Source: Ralstonia wenshanensis
GTDB lineage: Bacteria; Pseudomonadota; Gammaproteobacteria; Burkholderiales; Burkholderiaceae
Length of the DNA: 64,000 nucleotides
Assembly: GCF_021173085.1 (NCBI RefSeq)
Contig: NZ_CP076412.1
Location: 1,736,001 to 1,800,000, forward strand
Direction of reading: 5' to 3'
This document shows, piece after piece, positions 54,160-64,000 of the stretch (position 1 is the stretch's first letter; every line of letters begins with the position of its first letter). Below the pieces are notes generated by a model. It searched no databases. It saw only the letters and a program-made list of their open reading frames with translations, and was not told where the DNA came from. The position numbers and the translations under genes were made by a program.

Positions 54160-54199
54160 TTCGGCTTGAAGGGCCAATAACAACCATCAGGAGACAAGC

Positions 54200-55261
54200 A
54201 TGTCCATGAAAAGCGCGGAAGTTGGCCGTCGCAGGTTTCTTAAGAACGCGGCAGGCGCAGGCCTTGCAGCGGCCAGCGGCTTGGCCGGCGCGCAGAAGAT
54301 CGAAGGTTTCAAGCCGAACGCGCGCTACCCCGACGTGGCGGTGGAAGTGCTGGACCCGAGCTTTCTGAAATACCGGCTCTACAGCAGCTCGGTAGAGCAG
54401 CTCGCCACCGGCATGCGCTGGGCCGAAGGGCCCGTTTACTTTCCCGCCGGGCGCTATCTGCTGGTGAGCGACATTCCGAACAACCGCATCATGAAATACG
54501 ACGAGACGAACGGTGCGTTCAGCGTGTTTCGCGAGCCGTCGAACTACGCCAACGGCAATACGCGCGACCGGCAAGGGCGCCTCGTCACGTGCGAGCACTC
54601 CGTCACGCGCCGCATCACGCGCACCGAATTCAACGGCAGCATCACCGTGCTGGCCGATCAGTACCAGGGCAAGCGGCTGAACGCGCCCAACGACATCGTC
54701 GTCAAGTCCGACGACAGCATCTGGTTCACCGACCCGACGTTCGGCATCAACGGCAACTGGGAGGGCTTCAAGGCGCAGCCCGAACAGGCCACCACCAACG
54801 TCTACCGGATCGACCCGAACGGCAGCATCCGCGCAATCATCACCGACCTCGTCAACCCGAACGGCCTGGCGTTCTCGCCCGACGAGAAGAAGCTCTACGT
54901 GGTCGAGTGGAAGGGCACGCCGTCGCGCAGCATCTGGAGCTACGACATTGCGCCCGACGGCACGGCGTCCAACAAGACCAAGCTGATCGACGCTAACGGC
55001 GCGGGCGCGCTGGATGGCTTTCGCGTCGACCGCGATGGCAACCTCTGGTGCGGCTGGGGCTCGGACGGGCGTCTGGGCGTCAATTCCGCGGACTACGACG
55101 GCGTGAAAATCTTCAATGCGCACGGCAAGCCGATCGGCTTCATCCACCTGCCGGAACGCTGCCCCAACCTGACCTTCGGCGGGCCGAAAAACAACCGCCT
55201 GTACATGGCGAGTTCGCACTCCCTGTATGCCCTTTACGTGGAGGCGGAGGGCGCGGTGTGA
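54200..55261 (+). CDS. SMP-30/gluconolactonase family lactonase, Tat-exported
   Basis: The protein has 353 residues from the ATG at 54200, with AGGAG upstream. A twin-arginine signal RRRFLKNAAGAGLAAASGLA (Tat) precedes the mature domain, so it is folded before export to the periplasm. The six-bladed propeller of the SMP-30/gluconolactonase family has the metal-binding motifs WAEGPVYF, RLNAPNDIVV, NPNGLAFSPDEK and LDGFRVDRDGNL. It should open sugar lactones such as glucono- or aldaro-lactones. It is divergent from LysR and upstream of kdgD with a long gap (183 bases), so it may be a separate transcript. Confidence 0.85.
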   Translation: MSMKSAEVGRRRFLKNAAGAGLAAASGLAGAQKIEGFKPNARYPDVAVEVLDPSFLKYRLYSSSVEQLATGMRWAEGPVYFPAGRYLLVSDIPNNRIMKYDETNGAFSVFREPSNYANGNTRDRQGRLVTCEHSVTRRITRTEFNGSITVLADQYQGKRLNAPNDIVVKSDDSIWFTDPTFGINGNWEGFKAQPEQATTNVYRIDPNGSIRAIITDLVNPNGLAFSPDEKKLYVVEWKGTPSRSIWSYDIAPDGTASNKTKLIDANGAGALDGFRVDRDGNLWCGWGSDGRLGVNSADYDGVKIFNAHGKPIGFIHLPERCPNLTFGGPKNNRLYMASSHSLYALYVEAEGAV

Positions 55262-55341
55262 CGCGGCACTGACCAAACGCGGCCGTGCCGTCACGTGCGG
55301 CCGCAGCAAGGGAATTGCTCACCTAGGGAAGACCCTGTATC

Positions 55342-55418
55342 AATACAAGTTTTGTATTAATCGAGTCAGCAGTTGGCTTGGACTTGAATCGATGCGGGTG
55401 CAAAAATTCGCTCATCAA
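55342..55418 (+). promoter_or_regulatory. kdgD promoter region with inverted repeat and shared block B
   Basis: A perfect inverted repeat AATACAA-GTT-TTGTATT lies at 55342-55358. It overlaps block B (55349-55418), which is the ungapped counterpart of 54090-54159. The ATG of kdgD is 27 bases after the block. A further half-site, TTTGTATCAATCAC (60874-60887), precedes garD. Confidence 0.7.
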
Positions 55419-55444
55419 CAACACGCATTCATCGCGAGCGAGAC

Positions 55445-56383
55445 ATGTCCCGATACAGCCCCAAAGAATTCGCCCAACAGATCGGCTCCGGCCTGCTGTC
55501 CTTCCCGGTCACGCACTTCAAGGCGTCGGACCTGTCGTTCGACGAGGCAGCGTATCGCGCCAACCTGAACTGGCTGTTCAGCCACGATGCCGCTGGCCTG
55601 TTTGCCGCGGGTGGCACGGGTGAATTCTTCTCGCTCACCGCGGCTGAAACCGACCGCGTGGTGCGCGCTGCCGTGGCGGAAACCGGCGGCAAGATTCCGG
55701 TGATCGCCCCGGCGGGCCGCGGCACGGCCGAATCGATCGAATACTGCAAGGCCGCTGAAGCGGCCGGTGCCGACGGCATCCTGCTGCTGCCGCCGTACCT
55801 GACCGAAGCCTCCGCCGATGGCGTGGCCGCGCACGTGGAGCAGGTTTGCAACTCGACGAAGCTGGGCGTGATCGTCTACAACCGCGCCAACCAGATCCTG
55901 GACGAAAACCACCTCGAACGCCTGGCCGACCGCTGCCCGAACCTAGTTGGTTTCAAGGACGGCGTGGGCGACCTGGAACTGATGACCCGCATCTACGCCC
56001 GCCTGGGCGACCGCTTTACCTACGTTGGTGGCCTGCCGACCGCCGAGACCTTTGCTCTGCCGTACCTCACGATGGGTGTGTCGACATATTCGTCGGCCAT
56101 CTTCAACTTCGTGCCGGAGTTCGCGCTAGAGTTCTACGCCGCCGTGCGAGCGTTCGACAATGCCAAGGTCTACAAGATGCTCAACGAATTCGTGCTGCCG
56201 TACATCCAGCTGCGCAATCGCAAGCGCGGCTATGCGGTGTCGATCGTCAAGGCCGGTATGAAGGTCATTGGCCGTGATGCAGGTCCGGTCCGTGCCCCTT
56301 TGACCGACCTGACCGATGCCGAGACGGCAGAACTGTCTGCGTTGGTGTCGCGCATTGCCGAAGTCGAAAAGCTGGCGGCCTGA
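55445..56383 (+). CDS. kdgD: 5-dehydro-4-deoxyglucarate dehydratase
   Basis: The protein has 312 residues from the ATG at 55445. It belongs to the DHDPS/NAL class I aldolase superfamily. The motif GTGEFFSLT and the Schiff-base lysine in [12 protein letters not shown] are those of KdgD. It removes water and CO2 from 5-keto-4-deoxy-glucarate to give 2-oxoglutarate semialdehyde. The next gene oxidises that product. Together with GudD and GarD it forms the central part of the oxidative aldarate route. The gene starts a long plus-strand block continuing to the window end. Confidence 0.93.
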   Translation: MSRYSPKEFAQQIGSGLLSFPVTHFKASDLSFDEAAYRANLNWLFSHDAAGLFAAGGTGEFFSLTAAETDRVVRAAVAETGGKIPVIAPAGRGTAESIEYCKAAEAAGADGILLLPPYLTEASADGVAAHVEQVCNSTKLGVIVYNRANQILDENHLERLADRCPNLVGFKDGVGDLELMTRIYARLGDRFTYVGGLPTAETFALPYLTMGVSTYSSAIFNFVPEFALEFYAAVRAFDNAKVYKMLNEFVLPYIQLRNRKRGYAVSIVKAGMKVIGRDAGPVRAPLTDLTDAETAELSALVSRIAEVEKLAA

Positions 56384-56410
56384 GCGCAACCGAAAACACA
56401 AGGAATCGAA

Positions 56411-57982
56411 ATGCAATTGAGCGGCGAACTGTTGTTGGGTGCCACCCGCGTAGCGGGTGGTGCCGGCAAGGTTCGCGCCATGAACCCCGCCACCGGGGAA
56501 TGGCTCGAACCTGAATTCACCCTGGCCTCCAAGGCCGATGCCGCGCGTGCTGCTGAACTGGCCGCCGCGGCTTTTGACGTTTACCGCGAGACCGCGCCGG
56601 AAACCCGCGCCGCCTTCCTGGAAGCCATCGCCAGCCAGATCGAAGCGCTGGGCGATGCGCTGATCGAACGCGCGATGGCCGAATCGGCACTGCCGCGTCC
56701 GCGCCTGGAAGGCGAGCGTGGCCGCACGTGCAACCAACTGCGCCTGTTCGCAAGCGTGGTGCGTGCCGGCGATGCGGTGGGCGCGCGCCTTGATTCGGCC
56801 CTGCCGGAGCGCAAGCCGCTGCCGCGCTCGGACCTGCGCATGCGCCGCATTGCGCTGGGCCCGGTGGCGGTGTTTGGTGCGAGCAACTTCCCGCTGGCGT
56901 TCTCCGTGGCGGGTGGTGATACCGCGTCGGCGCTGGCTGCGGGTTGCCCGGTGGTCGTGAAGGCGCATCCGGCGCACCCGGGTACGTCCGAACTGGTGGG
57001 TCGCGCCATTCAGGCTGCGGTTGCCCAGTGCGGGCTGCCGGAGGGCGTGTTCTCGCTCATCCTGGCGGATAACGATGCGGCTGGCGCACTGGTGGCAGAT
57101 CCGCGTATCCAGGCAGTTGGCTTTACGGGCTCGCGCGCCGGCGGCCAGGCGCTGTTGCGCATTGCGCAGGCCCGTCCGCAGCCGATTCCGGTGTACGGTG
57201 AACTGAGCGCCATCAACCCTGTCTTCCTGCTGCCCGATGCCTTGGCCAAGCGCGCCGCTGCGCTGGGCCAGCAATACGTGGCGTCGCTCACGATGGGCGC
57301 GGGCCAGTTCTGTACGAACCCGGGCCTGCTGCTCGCCATCGATGGGCCGGAACTCGATGCCTTTGAAGCTGCCGCCGCTGCCGCCATGGGCGACGTGGCT
57401 GCGCAGCCGATGCTCACGGCCGGCATCCACACCGCTTACACGCGCGGTGTCGACAAGCTGGCCGCCGAGGCCAACGTGCGGTGCGTCGCACGCGGGCAAG
57501 AGAGCGACCAACCCAACCGCGGGCAAGCCGGCTTCTACATCACCGATGCGAAGAGCTTCCAGGCGCAGCCGGCGCTGCACGACGAGATCTTCGGCGCGAC
57601 CGGCCTGGTCGTGCGTTGCCGCGACGCAGAGGAGCTGCGCACGCTGGCCGAATCGCTCGAAGGCCAGTTGACCGCCACGTTGCATCTGGACGCCGGCGAC
57701 ACAGCCATCGCGCGTTCGCTACTGCCGATTCTGGAACGCAAGGCGGGCCGCATTCTGGCCAACGGCTGGCCGACCGGCGTCGAGGTGTGCCACGCCATGG
57801 TGCACGGCGGCCCCTGGCCGGCAACCACGGATGCACGCACGACTTCGGTCGGCACGGCGGCCATCGAGCGTTTCCTGCGCCCGGTGTGCTACCAGGACCT
57901 GCCGGCCGAACTGCTGCCCGAGGCCCTGCAGGACGCCAATCCGCTCAAGCTGCGCCGCCTGGTCGATGGAAGCTGGGCCTGA
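56411..57982 (+). CDS. 2-oxoglutarate semialdehyde dehydrogenase (2,5-dioxovalerate dehydrogenase)
   Basis: The protein has 523 residues from the ATG at 56411, preceded by AAGGAA, 27 bases after kdgD. Aldehyde dehydrogenase motifs are intact: [16 protein letters not shown] (cofactor), [18 protein letters not shown] with the catalytic Glu, and [10 protein letters not shown] with the active-site Cys. It oxidises 2-oxoglutarate semialdehyde to 2-oxoglutarate with NAD(P)+, and so feeds the TCA cycle. Placement after kdgD supports this substrate. Confidence 0.9.
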   Translation: MQLSGELLLGATRVAGGAGKVRAMNPATGEWLEPEFTLASKADAARAAELAAAAFDVYRETAPETRAAFLEAIASQIEALGDALIERAMAESALPRPRLEGERGRTCNQLRLFASVVRAGDAVGARLDSALPERKPLPRSDLRMRRIALGPVAVFGASNFPLAFSVAGGDTASALAAGCPVVVKAHPAHPGTSELVGRAIQAAVAQCGLPEGVFSLILADNDAAGALVADPRIQAVGFTGSRAGGQALLRIAQARPQPIPVYGELSAINPVFLLPDALAKRAAALGQQYVASLTMGAGQFCTNPGLLLAIDGPELDAFEAAAAAAMGDVAAQPMLTAGIHTAYTRGVDKLAAEANVRCVARGQESDQPNRGQAGFYITDAKSFQAQPALHDEIFGATGLVVRCRDAEELRTLAESLEGQLTATLHLDAGDTAIARSLLPILERKAGRILANGWPTGVEVCHAMVHGGPWPATTDARTTSVGTAAIERFLRPVCYQDLPAELLPEALQDANPLKLRRLVDGSWA

Positions 57983-58081
57983 AGCCATAACAGTCGAATA
58001 GCAAAAACAACACGCCGGGCCGAACAGGACCCGGCAACTTGAACCGACCGGCACGACGGGTGCCGGCTTAAGGAGGAGACG

Positions 58082-59434
58082 ATGGACATCAAAGCCCCTG
58101 CAGTGGGAGCACAGGCCGTTCCGCGCGCTGAGCGCATGAGCCGCGTGCGTTTCGTGATCCTCGCGATGCTGTTCATCGTGACGACCATCAACTACGCCGA
58201 TCGGGCGACCATCTCCATTGCCGGCTCGGCCATGCAGAAGGAACTCGGCATCGATGCCGTGTCGCTTGGCTATATTTTCTCGGCGTTCGGGTGGGCCTAC
58301 GTGATTGCCCAGATTCCGGGCGGCTGGCTGCTTGACCGCTTCGGTTCCAAGCGCGTGTACACGTTCAGCATTCTGCTGTGGTCGCTGTTCACACTGGCGC
58401 AGGGCGCGATCGGCTTCTTTACCGGCGCCACCGCCATCATCATGGTGTTCTGCCTGCGCTTCCTGGTAGGGGCGGCAGAGGCGCCGTCCTTCCCAGCCAA
58501 CAGCCGTATCGTGGCAGCCTGGTTTCCGGCCAATGAGCGCGGCACCGCAGCGGCCATCTTCAACTCTGCGCAATATGCCGCCACGGTGGTGTTTGCCCCG
58601 CTGATGGCCTGGCTGGTGCACGCGTTCGGCTGGCATCACGTGTTTATCGTGATGGGCGTGATCGGCATCGTCATGGCGGTCGTGTGGAAATCCTTCGTGC
58701 ACGAACCGAAGGACCACCCGGGCGTGAACCGCGCCGAAATCGAGTACATCGAAGCCGGGGGCGGCCTGGTCAACATGGACCGCGCGGGCGTGGCCAAGGC
58801 CGAGGGGCCGAAGCTCGGCTACGTGAAGCAGCTCCTGCAGAACCGCATGCTGATGGGTGTGTACATCGCGCAGTACTGCATCAATGCGCTCACGTACTTC
58901 TTCATCACGTGGTTTCCGGTGTATCTGGTGCAAGCGCGCGGGATGTCGATCCTGAAGGCGGGCATCGTCGCGTCGATTCCCGCGGTGTGCGGTTTCCTGG
59001 GCGGCATTCTGGGCGGGATCATTTCTGACGCGCTGCTTCGCCGTGGTGCTTCACTGTCGGTGGCGCGCAAGGTGCCCATCGTGCTGGGCATGCTGCTCTC
59101 CATGACCATGGTGATCTGCAACTACGTCGACGCGCAAGCCATCGTGGTGGCGGTGATGGCGCTGTCGTTCTTCGGCAAGGGCCTCGGGGCGCTGGGCTGG
59201 GCCGTGAACTCGGATACGGCGCCCAAGCAGATCGCCGGCTTGTCGGGCGCGCTGATGAACACGTTCGGCAACCTGTCGAGCATCACCACGCCCATCGCCA
59301 TCGGTTACATCGTCAACACCACGGGTTCGTTCAACGGTGCGCTGGTGTACGTCGGTATCCACGCGGCGGTTGCCATCGTCTGCTACCTGTTCATGGTGGG
59401 CGAGATCAAGCGTGTGGAACTCAAGCCGCTGTAA
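58082..59434 (+). CDS. gudP: MFS aldarate transporter (GudP-like)
   Basis: The protein has 450 residues from the ATG at 58082, with AGGAGGAGAC upstream. Twelve membrane segments are visible. INYADRATISIAGSAMQKEL is the opening loop of the anion:cation symporter (ACS) branch, and GGWLLDRFGSKRVY the motif-A loop. GudP/GarP members import glucarate or galactarate by proton symport. It sits between the dehydrogenase and glucarate dehydratase, which fixes the substrate class as an aldarate. Confidence 0.9.
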   Translation: MDIKAPAVGAQAVPRAERMSRVRFVILAMLFIVTTINYADRATISIAGSAMQKELGIDAVSLGYIFSAFGWAYVIAQIPGGWLLDRFGSKRVYTFSILLWSLFTLAQGAIGFFTGATAIIMVFCLRFLVGAAEAPSFPANSRIVAAWFPANERGTAAAIFNSAQYAATVVFAPLMAWLVHAFGWHHVFIVMGVIGIVMAVVWKSFVHEPKDHPGVNRAEIEYIEAGGGLVNMDRAGVAKAEGPKLGYVKQLLQNRMLMGVYIAQYCINALTYFFITWFPVYLVQARGMSILKAGIVASIPAVCGFLGGILGGIISDALLRRGASLSVARKVPIVLGMLLSMTMVICNYVDAQAIVVAVMALSFFGKGLGALGWAVNSDTAPKQIAGLSGALMNTFGNLSSITTPIAIGYIVNTTGSFNGALVYVGIHAAVAIVCYLFMVGEIKRVELKPL

Positions 59435-59452
59435 GCCAGAGGAGCCTTGGAA

Positions 59453-60862
59453 GTGACGTTCCAATCGATCGAGTCCGGCGCACGCACGCACACGCCGCGT
59501 GTGACGGAGATGCAGGTGATCCCGGTCGCAGGCCGCGACAGCATGCTGCTGAACCTGTGCGGCGCGCATGCTCCGTTCTTTACGCGCAATCTCGTCATCC
59601 TGAAGGACAACGCCGGGCGTACCGGCGTGGGCGAGGTGCCTGGCGGGGAGGGCATCCGTCGGGCGCTGGAGCGCGTGATTCCGCTGGTGGTTGGTCAATC
59701 GATCGGTCGTACCAACGGTGTGCTGAACAGCATTCGCCAGGCGCTGGCCGGTGGCGGCAATGCCGCGCATCAGGCGACGGTGCACCAGGTGACCTCCGCT
59801 TCGGAAGCCGCCGTGCTGCGCCAGCCGCACGAGATCAACCTGCGCATGGACAACGTCATCACGGCGGTGGAAGCCGCGCTGCTCGACCTGCTTGGCCAGT
59901 TTCTGGAGGTGCCGGTGGCAGAGCTGCTGGGCGCCGGTCAGCAGCGCGATAGCGCGCCGATGCTCGCCTACCTGTTCTACGTGGGCGATCGCCGCAAGAC
60001 CGATCTGCCTTACCTGGATGGCGCCAGCGGCGCCGACGACTGGCTACGCCTGCGCCACGAAGCCGCCATGACGCCCGCCGCCATCGCCCGCCTGGCCGAA
60101 GCCGCCACCGAGCGCTACGGCTTTGCCGATTTCAAGCTCAAGGGCGGCGTGATGCCCGGCGCTGAAGAGATGGAAGCGATTGCCGCCATCAAGGCACGCT
60201 TCCCGCAAGCCCGTGTGACGCTGGACCCGAATGGCGCATGGTCGCTGAACGAGGCGATTGCGCTGTGCAAGGGCCAAGGGCATCTGCTGGCCTATGCCGA
60301 AGACCCGTGCGGCCCCGAAGCCGGCTACTCGGGCCGTGAAGTGATGGCCGAATTCAAGCGCGCCACCGGCATCCCGACGGCCACCAACATGATTGCTACC
60401 GATTGGCGCCAGATGGGCCACGCCGTCCAGCTGCACGCGGTCGATATTCCGCTGGCCGATCCGCATTTCTGGACCATGCAAGGCTCCGTGCGCGTTGCGC
60501 AGTTGTGCGACGAGTGGGGCCTGACGTGGGGCTCGCACTCCAACAACCATTTCGACGTGTCGCTGGCGATGTTCACGCATGTGGCCGCAGCGGCGCCGGG
60601 CAACATCACGGCCATCGACACGCACTGGATCTGGCAGGAAGCCGAGGAGCGCCTGACGCGCGAGCCGCTGCGCATCCAGGGTGGCCATGTGGCCGTGCCG
60701 GAGCGCCCGGGCCTCGGTATCGAAATCGACATGGACCGCGTCATGGCGGCCCATGCGCTGTACAAGATTTTGGGCCCCGGCGCGCGTGACGACGCCATGG
60801 CCATGCAATACCTCGTGCCGGGCTGGACGTACGATCCGAAACGTCCGAGCCTGGGGCGTTGA
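59453..60862 (+). CDS. gudD: Glucarate dehydratase
   Basis: The protein has 469 residues from the GTG at 59453, which has GGAG eight bases upstream; a TTG at 59447 is too close to that site. It is an enolase-superfamily enzyme: the catalytic K-x-K is DFKLKGG, metal ligands are in LDPNGAW and YAEDPCG, and the active-site His lies in [10 protein letters not shown]. It removes water from D-glucarate (and often L-idarate) to give 5-keto-4-deoxy-glucarate, the substrate of KdgD. It follows the transporter by 18 bases and overlaps no gene. Confidence 0.93.
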   Translation: MTFQSIESGARTHTPRVTEMQVIPVAGRDSMLLNLCGAHAPFFTRNLVILKDNAGRTGVGEVPGGEGIRRALERVIPLVVGQSIGRTNGVLNSIRQALAGGGNAAHQATVHQVTSASEAAVLRQPHEINLRMDNVITAVEAALLDLLGQFLEVPVAELLGAGQQRDSAPMLAYLFYVGDRRKTDLPYLDGASGADDWLRLRHEAAMTPAAIARLAEAATERYGFADFKLKGGVMPGAEEMEAIAAIKARFPQARVTLDPNGAWSLNEAIALCKGQGHLLAYAEDPCGPEAGYSGREVMAEFKRATGIPTATNMIATDWRQMGHAVQLHAVDIPLADPHFWTMQGSVRVAQLCDEWGLTWGSHSNNHFDVSLAMFTHVAAAAPGNITAIDTHWIWQEAEERLTREPLRIQGGHVAVPERPGLGIEIDMDRVMAAHALYKILGPGARDDAMAMQYLVPGWTYDPKRPSLGR

Positions 60863-60897
60863 AGCAAAACCCGTTTGTATCAATCACGGAGTCTGTG

Positions 60898-62499
60898 ATG
60901 TCTGAACCGACGCTGGCCCCCGAGGCCGGCAACGCAACTGAAAAGGCGCTGACGATCCGCGTGCACGACAGCGACAACGTCGCCATCGTCGTCAACGCAC
61001 GCGGCTTGCCTGCAGGTACGGCACTGGCCGATGGCACTGTGCTCGTGGAAGGCGTTCCACAGGGCCACAAGGTGGCGCTGGTCGACCTGGCCGAAGGCGA
61101 CTCGATCATCCGCTACAACGAGGTGATCGGCTATGCCGTGAAGCCGCTGCCGCGCGGTAGCTGGGTCAACGAGCACGCTGTGAAGCTGCCGTCCGCTCCC
61201 GCGCTGGATGAGCTGCCACTGGCCACGCGCCCCGATCCCAAACTCGCCAAACTCGAGGGCTACACGTTCGAGGGCTATCGCAACGCAGACGGCACGGTCG
61301 GCACGAAAAACGTGCTCGGCATCATGACCAGCGTGCAATGCGTGGCCGGCGTGACGGACTACGTCGTTGGTCGCATCAAGCGCGAGCTGCTGCCGCGCTT
61401 CCCGAACGTTGACGATGTGGTGGCGCTGAACCACGTGTACGGCTGCGGCGTCGCCATCAACGCGCCGGCCGCCATCGTGCCGATTCGCACGCTGCAGAAC
61501 CTGGCGCTCAACCCGAACTTTGGCGGCGAAATCATGGTGATCGGCCTGGGCTGCGAAAAGCTCGTGCCCGAACGCCTTGTGCCGGAAAGGCTCGCACCGG
61601 GCGGCCGCATTCCCATCGAAGTTGCCGGCACGGCGGATTCGCCCGTGCTGCGCCTGCAGGACGAAGCCTTCGACGGCTTCATCGGCATGACCGACGCCAT
61701 CATGGAGATGGCCGAGCGCCGCCTGGAACACCTGAACAAGCGCCAGCGCGAAACCTGCCCGGCATCCGACCTCGTGGTCGGGGTGCAGTGCGGGGGCAGC
61801 GATGCGTTCTCGGGCGTGACGGCCAACCCCGCCGTCGGCTTTGCGGCCGACCTGATCGTACGTGCAGGCGGCACCGTGATGTTCTCGGAAGTCACCGAAG
61901 TGCGTGACGCCATTCACCTGCTCACGCCGCGCGCCATCGATGAAGACGTCGGCCGTGCGCTGCTGCGCGAGATGGCCTGGTACGACAACTACCTGAGCGG
62001 CGGTCAGACCGACCGCAGCGCCAACCCGTCGCCGGGCAACAAGAAGGGCGGCCTGTCGAACGTGGTGGAAAAGGCGCTCGGTTCGATCGTCAAGTCAGGC
62101 AGCACGCCCATCGTCGACGTGCTTGGTCCGGGCGAGAAGGTGCGTCGCAAGGGCCTGATCTTTGCGGCCACTCCCGCGAGTGACTTCGTGTGCGGCACGT
62201 TGCAGCTGGCCTCCGGCATGAACCTCCAGGTGTTCACCACCGGCCGCGGCACGCCGTATGGACTGGCCATGGCGCCGGTCATCAAGGTATCGACGCGCAA
62301 GGCGCTGTCCGAGCGCTGGCATGACCTGATCGATCTCGACGCCGGCCGCATCGCCACGGGCGAGGCGACCATTGCCGACATCGGCTGGGAGCTGTTCCAC
62401 CTGATTCTTGACGTGGCGAGCGGACGCAAGGAAGTTTGCGCCGACAAGCTGGGCCTGCATAATGCGCTGGCTCTGTTCAATCCCGCCCCGGTGACCTGA
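60898..62499 (+). CDS. garD: Galactarate dehydratase
   Basis: The protein has 533 residues from the ATG at 60898, with GGAG six bases upstream; the longer frame to 60859 overlaps the gudD stop. It is a UxaA/GarD-type enzyme with an N-terminal SAF-like part ([15 protein letters not shown]) and a C-terminal catalytic part with [28 protein letters not shown] and [12 protein letters not shown]. It dehydrates galactarate to 5-keto-4-deoxy-glucarate. Its product joins the GudD product before KdgD. A TTTGTATCAATCAC half-site lies just upstream. Confidence 0.92.
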   Translation: MSEPTLAPEAGNATEKALTIRVHDSDNVAIVVNARGLPAGTALADGTVLVEGVPQGHKVALVDLAEGDSIIRYNEVIGYAVKPLPRGSWVNEHAVKLPSAPALDELPLATRPDPKLAKLEGYTFEGYRNADGTVGTKNVLGIMTSVQCVAGVTDYVVGRIKRELLPRFPNVDDVVALNHVYGCGVAINAPAAIVPIRTLQNLALNPNFGGEIMVIGLGCEKLVPERLVPERLAPGGRIPIEVAGTADSPVLRLQDEAFDGFIGMTDAIMEMAERRLEHLNKRQRETCPASDLVVGVQCGGSDAFSGVTANPAVGFAADLIVRAGGTVMFSEVTEVRDAIHLLTPRAIDEDVGRALLREMAWYDNYLSGGQTDRSANPSPGNKKGGLSNVVEKALGSIVKSGSTPIVDVLGPGEKVRRKGLIFAATPASDFVCGTLQLASGMNLQVFTTGRGTPYGLAMAPVIKVSTRKALSERWHDLIDLDAGRIATGEATIADIGWELFHLILDVASGRKEVCADKLGLHNALALFNPAPVT

Positions 62500-62500
62500 T

Positions 62501-63346
62501 ATGACCACTGAAGTACACGTTCAACCCGACCCGCTCGCGGGCGTGACCACGCGTTGCCACCGCCTGCTGCTCACTGGCGCAGGCGGCAACCTCGGCAAGG
62601 TGCTGCGCGAGCGCCTGCCCAAGTACGCCGACTTTTTGCGCTTGTCTGATATATCAAATCTCGGCGAAGCGCGCACCGGCGAGGAGCTCGCACCGTGCGA
62701 CCTGGCTGATGCAAAGGCCGTCGATGCGCTTGTAGCCGGCACGGATGCGATCGTGCATCTGGGCGGCGTGTCGGTCGAGAGGCCGTTTGAAGAGATTTTG
62801 CCGGCCAATATTGCGGGCACTTACAACCTGTACGAAGCCGCACGTCGCCATGGCGTGCGCCGCATCGTGTTCGCCAGCTCGAACCACACCATCGGTTTCT
62901 ACAAGCAGGGCGAGGTGATCGACAGCACCGCGCCCACCAAGCCCGATGGCTACTACGGGCTGAGCAAGGTATTTGGCGAGCAGCTGGCCAGCTTCTATTT
63001 CGATCGCTACGGCATCGAAACGGTGGCCATCCGCATCGGCTCTTCGTTTGCCGAAGCGAAGGACCGCCGCATGCTCGTCACCTGGCTCGGCTATGACGAT
63101 CTGGAGCAACTCATCCGCCGCGCGTTGTTCGTGCCGAGCGTGGGCTTTACCGTGGTCTACGGCATGTCGAACAACCGCGACCGCTGGTGGGACAACCGCC
63201 ACGCCGCGCATCTTGGCTACACACCTACGGAGACGAGCGAGATCTTCCGCGCCCAGGTCGAAGCACAACCGCCGCTGCCCGCCGATGACCCGGCTGCGCA
63301 GTACCAGGGCGGAGCGTTTGTCAAAGCCGGCCCGTTCGGAGACTGA
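62501..63346 (+). CDS. udh: Uronate dehydrogenase
   Basis: The protein has 281 residues from the ATG at 62501, one base after the garD stop. The extended SDR fold shows the NAD motif LLLTGAGGNLGKVLR near residue 25 and the catalytic YGLSK. The rest matches uronate dehydrogenase, including IVFASSNHTIGFY and YGMSNNRDRWWDNRH. The enzyme oxidises galacturonate or glucuronate to the aldaro-1,5-lactone, which rearranges to the 1,4-lactone. The following lactonase would open it to give galactarate or glucarate. Confidence 0.92.
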   Translation: MTTEVHVQPDPLAGVTTRCHRLLLTGAGGNLGKVLRERLPKYADFLRLSDISNLGEARTGEELAPCDLADAKAVDALVAGTDAIVHLGGVSVERPFEEILPANIAGTYNLYEAARRHGVRRIVFASSNHTIGFYKQGEVIDSTAPTKPDGYYGLSKVFGEQLASFYFDRYGIETVAIRIGSSFAEAKDRRMLVTWLGYDDLEQLIRRALFVPSVGFTVVYGMSNNRDRWWDNRHAAHLGYTPTETSEIFRAQVEAQPPLPADDPAAQYQGGAFVKAGPFGD

Positions 63347-63350
63347 CGCA

Positions 63351-64000
63351 ATGCACGTGAATGTAGAGCCGACTGTCGAGCGCGTTGGCAGCATGCAATG
63401 CGGTGTGGGCGAAAGCCCCATCTGGCACGCCGGCGAGCAGGCGCTGTACTGGACGGATATTCCGGGCCGCAGGCTGTGGCGCTGGAACTTCTTCTCCGGC
63501 CAGACCAACAGCTGGGCGCTGCCCGAGATGGCCGGCTGTATTGCCATGACGTCCAACGGTTGGGCGATGGCCATGGAGACGGGCATTTTCCTCGCGCTAC
63601 AGCCCCGCGCCGGCGCCGAGCTTGGCCCGCTGCAGCCTCTCGTCACGGTGGCGCACTCGCGCCCCGACATGCGCTTCAACGACGGCCGCTGCGACCGCCA
63701 GGGCCGTTTGTGGGCCGGCACGATGGTGTTCGACACCTCGCTGGGTTTGCCGCTCGGCAAGCTGTATCGCTTTGACGCGGAGGCCGCTCGCGCAGGGCGT
63801 GTCGATGCCGTCATCGACGATCTGATCGTGCCGAACGGCCTGGCCTTCAGTCCCGATGGCAAGACGATGTACCTGTCGGATTCGCACGCAAGCCGCCAGA
63901 CCATCTGGGCCTTCGACTACGACATCGACAGCGGCACGCCGCACAACCGCCGCGTCTTCATCGACATGAATGCGTACCCGGGCCGCCCCGACGGCGCCGC
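63351..64000 (+). CDS. SMP-30/gluconolactonase family lactonase, cut by window end
   Basis: From the ATG at 63351 the frame is open to the last base, giving 216 visible residues. It starts 4 bases after udh. Blocks are GVGESPIWHAGEQALYWTDI, MRFNDGRCDRQGRLWAGTM and PNGLAFSPDGKTMYLSDSHA, the metal-site motifs of SMP-30/gluconolactonase propellers. It has no signal peptide, in contrast to the Tat-exported relative at 54200. It is the likely aldaro-lactone hydrolase that follows uronate dehydrogenase. The C-terminus is outside the window. Confidence 0.88.
   Translation, partial: MHVNVEPTVERVGSMQCGVGESPIWHAGEQALYWTDIPGRRLWRWNFFSGQTNSWALPEMAGCIAMTSNGWAMAMETGIFLALQPRAGAELGPLQPLVTVAHSRPDMRFNDGRCDRQGRLWAGTMVFDTSLGLPLGKLYRFDAEAARAGRVDAVIDDLIVPNGLAFSPDGKTMYLSDSHASRQTIWAFDYDIDSGTPHNRRVFIDMNAYPGRPDGA

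Overview
The window is high-GC, densely coded DNA with protein families typical of Burkholderiaceae, and Ralstonia is the best fit. Supporting signs are an imuB-dnaE2 mutasome pair, a B-type aconitase, a phosphonate import and phosphonatase cluster, a second orphan atpC, and a glucarate/galactarate/uronate operon. The genus call is by recognition, not by a database search. I saw no rRNA, tRNA, CRISPR array, insertion sequence or prophage. I cannot tell whether this is the main chromosome or a secondary replicon.

Layout: 1-3838 carries the end of imuB and dnaE2 (SOS mutagenesis). 4364-11329 holds an XRE regulator with a low-complexity tail, an anion permease, a LysR remnant, an isolated fusA, a Crp/Fnr regulator, an Mpo1-like membrane protein, and fdxA with an enoyl-CoA hydratase. 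11564-15226 is one giant CheB-CheR-PAS-kinase-receiver protein. 15642-19095 is a patch of small hypothetical genes around cspA, including a pair of 94-residue paralogues. 19192-28734 has an LpxL-type acyltransferase, a chemoreceptor, a divergent SoxR/monooxygenase pair with a readable SoxR promoter, a CadC-like TPR regulator, a cupin, an EthD protein, and a divergent SDR/LysR pair. acnB (29007-31592) has a strong promoter and a terminator, and is followed by an M30-type metallopeptidase lipoprotein.

33775-42601 is an aminophosphonate cluster: ABC ATPase, fused permease, phosphonatase PhnX, binding protein and a FAD oxidoreductase. No PhnW transaminase is present. Two clearly paralogous LysR regulators flank the cluster. 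42841-48887 carries an orphan atpC, a translationally coupled TonB receptor-YfiR-GGDEF/EAL trio, and a complete mqsRA toxin-antitoxin operon with an operator overlapping its -10 box.

48948-53130 has an EamA exporter, a multi-domain rhodanese coupled to a thiol dioxygenase, and between exporter and rhodanese a 271-bp array of thirteen degenerate 21-bp units built on GTTCNGAAC. This array is the most unusual structure in the window. From 53185 to the right edge runs an oxidative uronate/aldarate pathway: LysR, Tat-exported lactonase, KdgD, semialdehyde dehydrogenase, MFS importer, GudD, GarD, uronate dehydrogenase and a second lactonase cut by the window end. Together they would take uronic acids through aldaro-lactone, aldarate and 5-keto-4-deoxyglucarate to 2-oxoglutarate. 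The promoters of the first lactonase and of kdgD share a 70-bp ungapped similar block.
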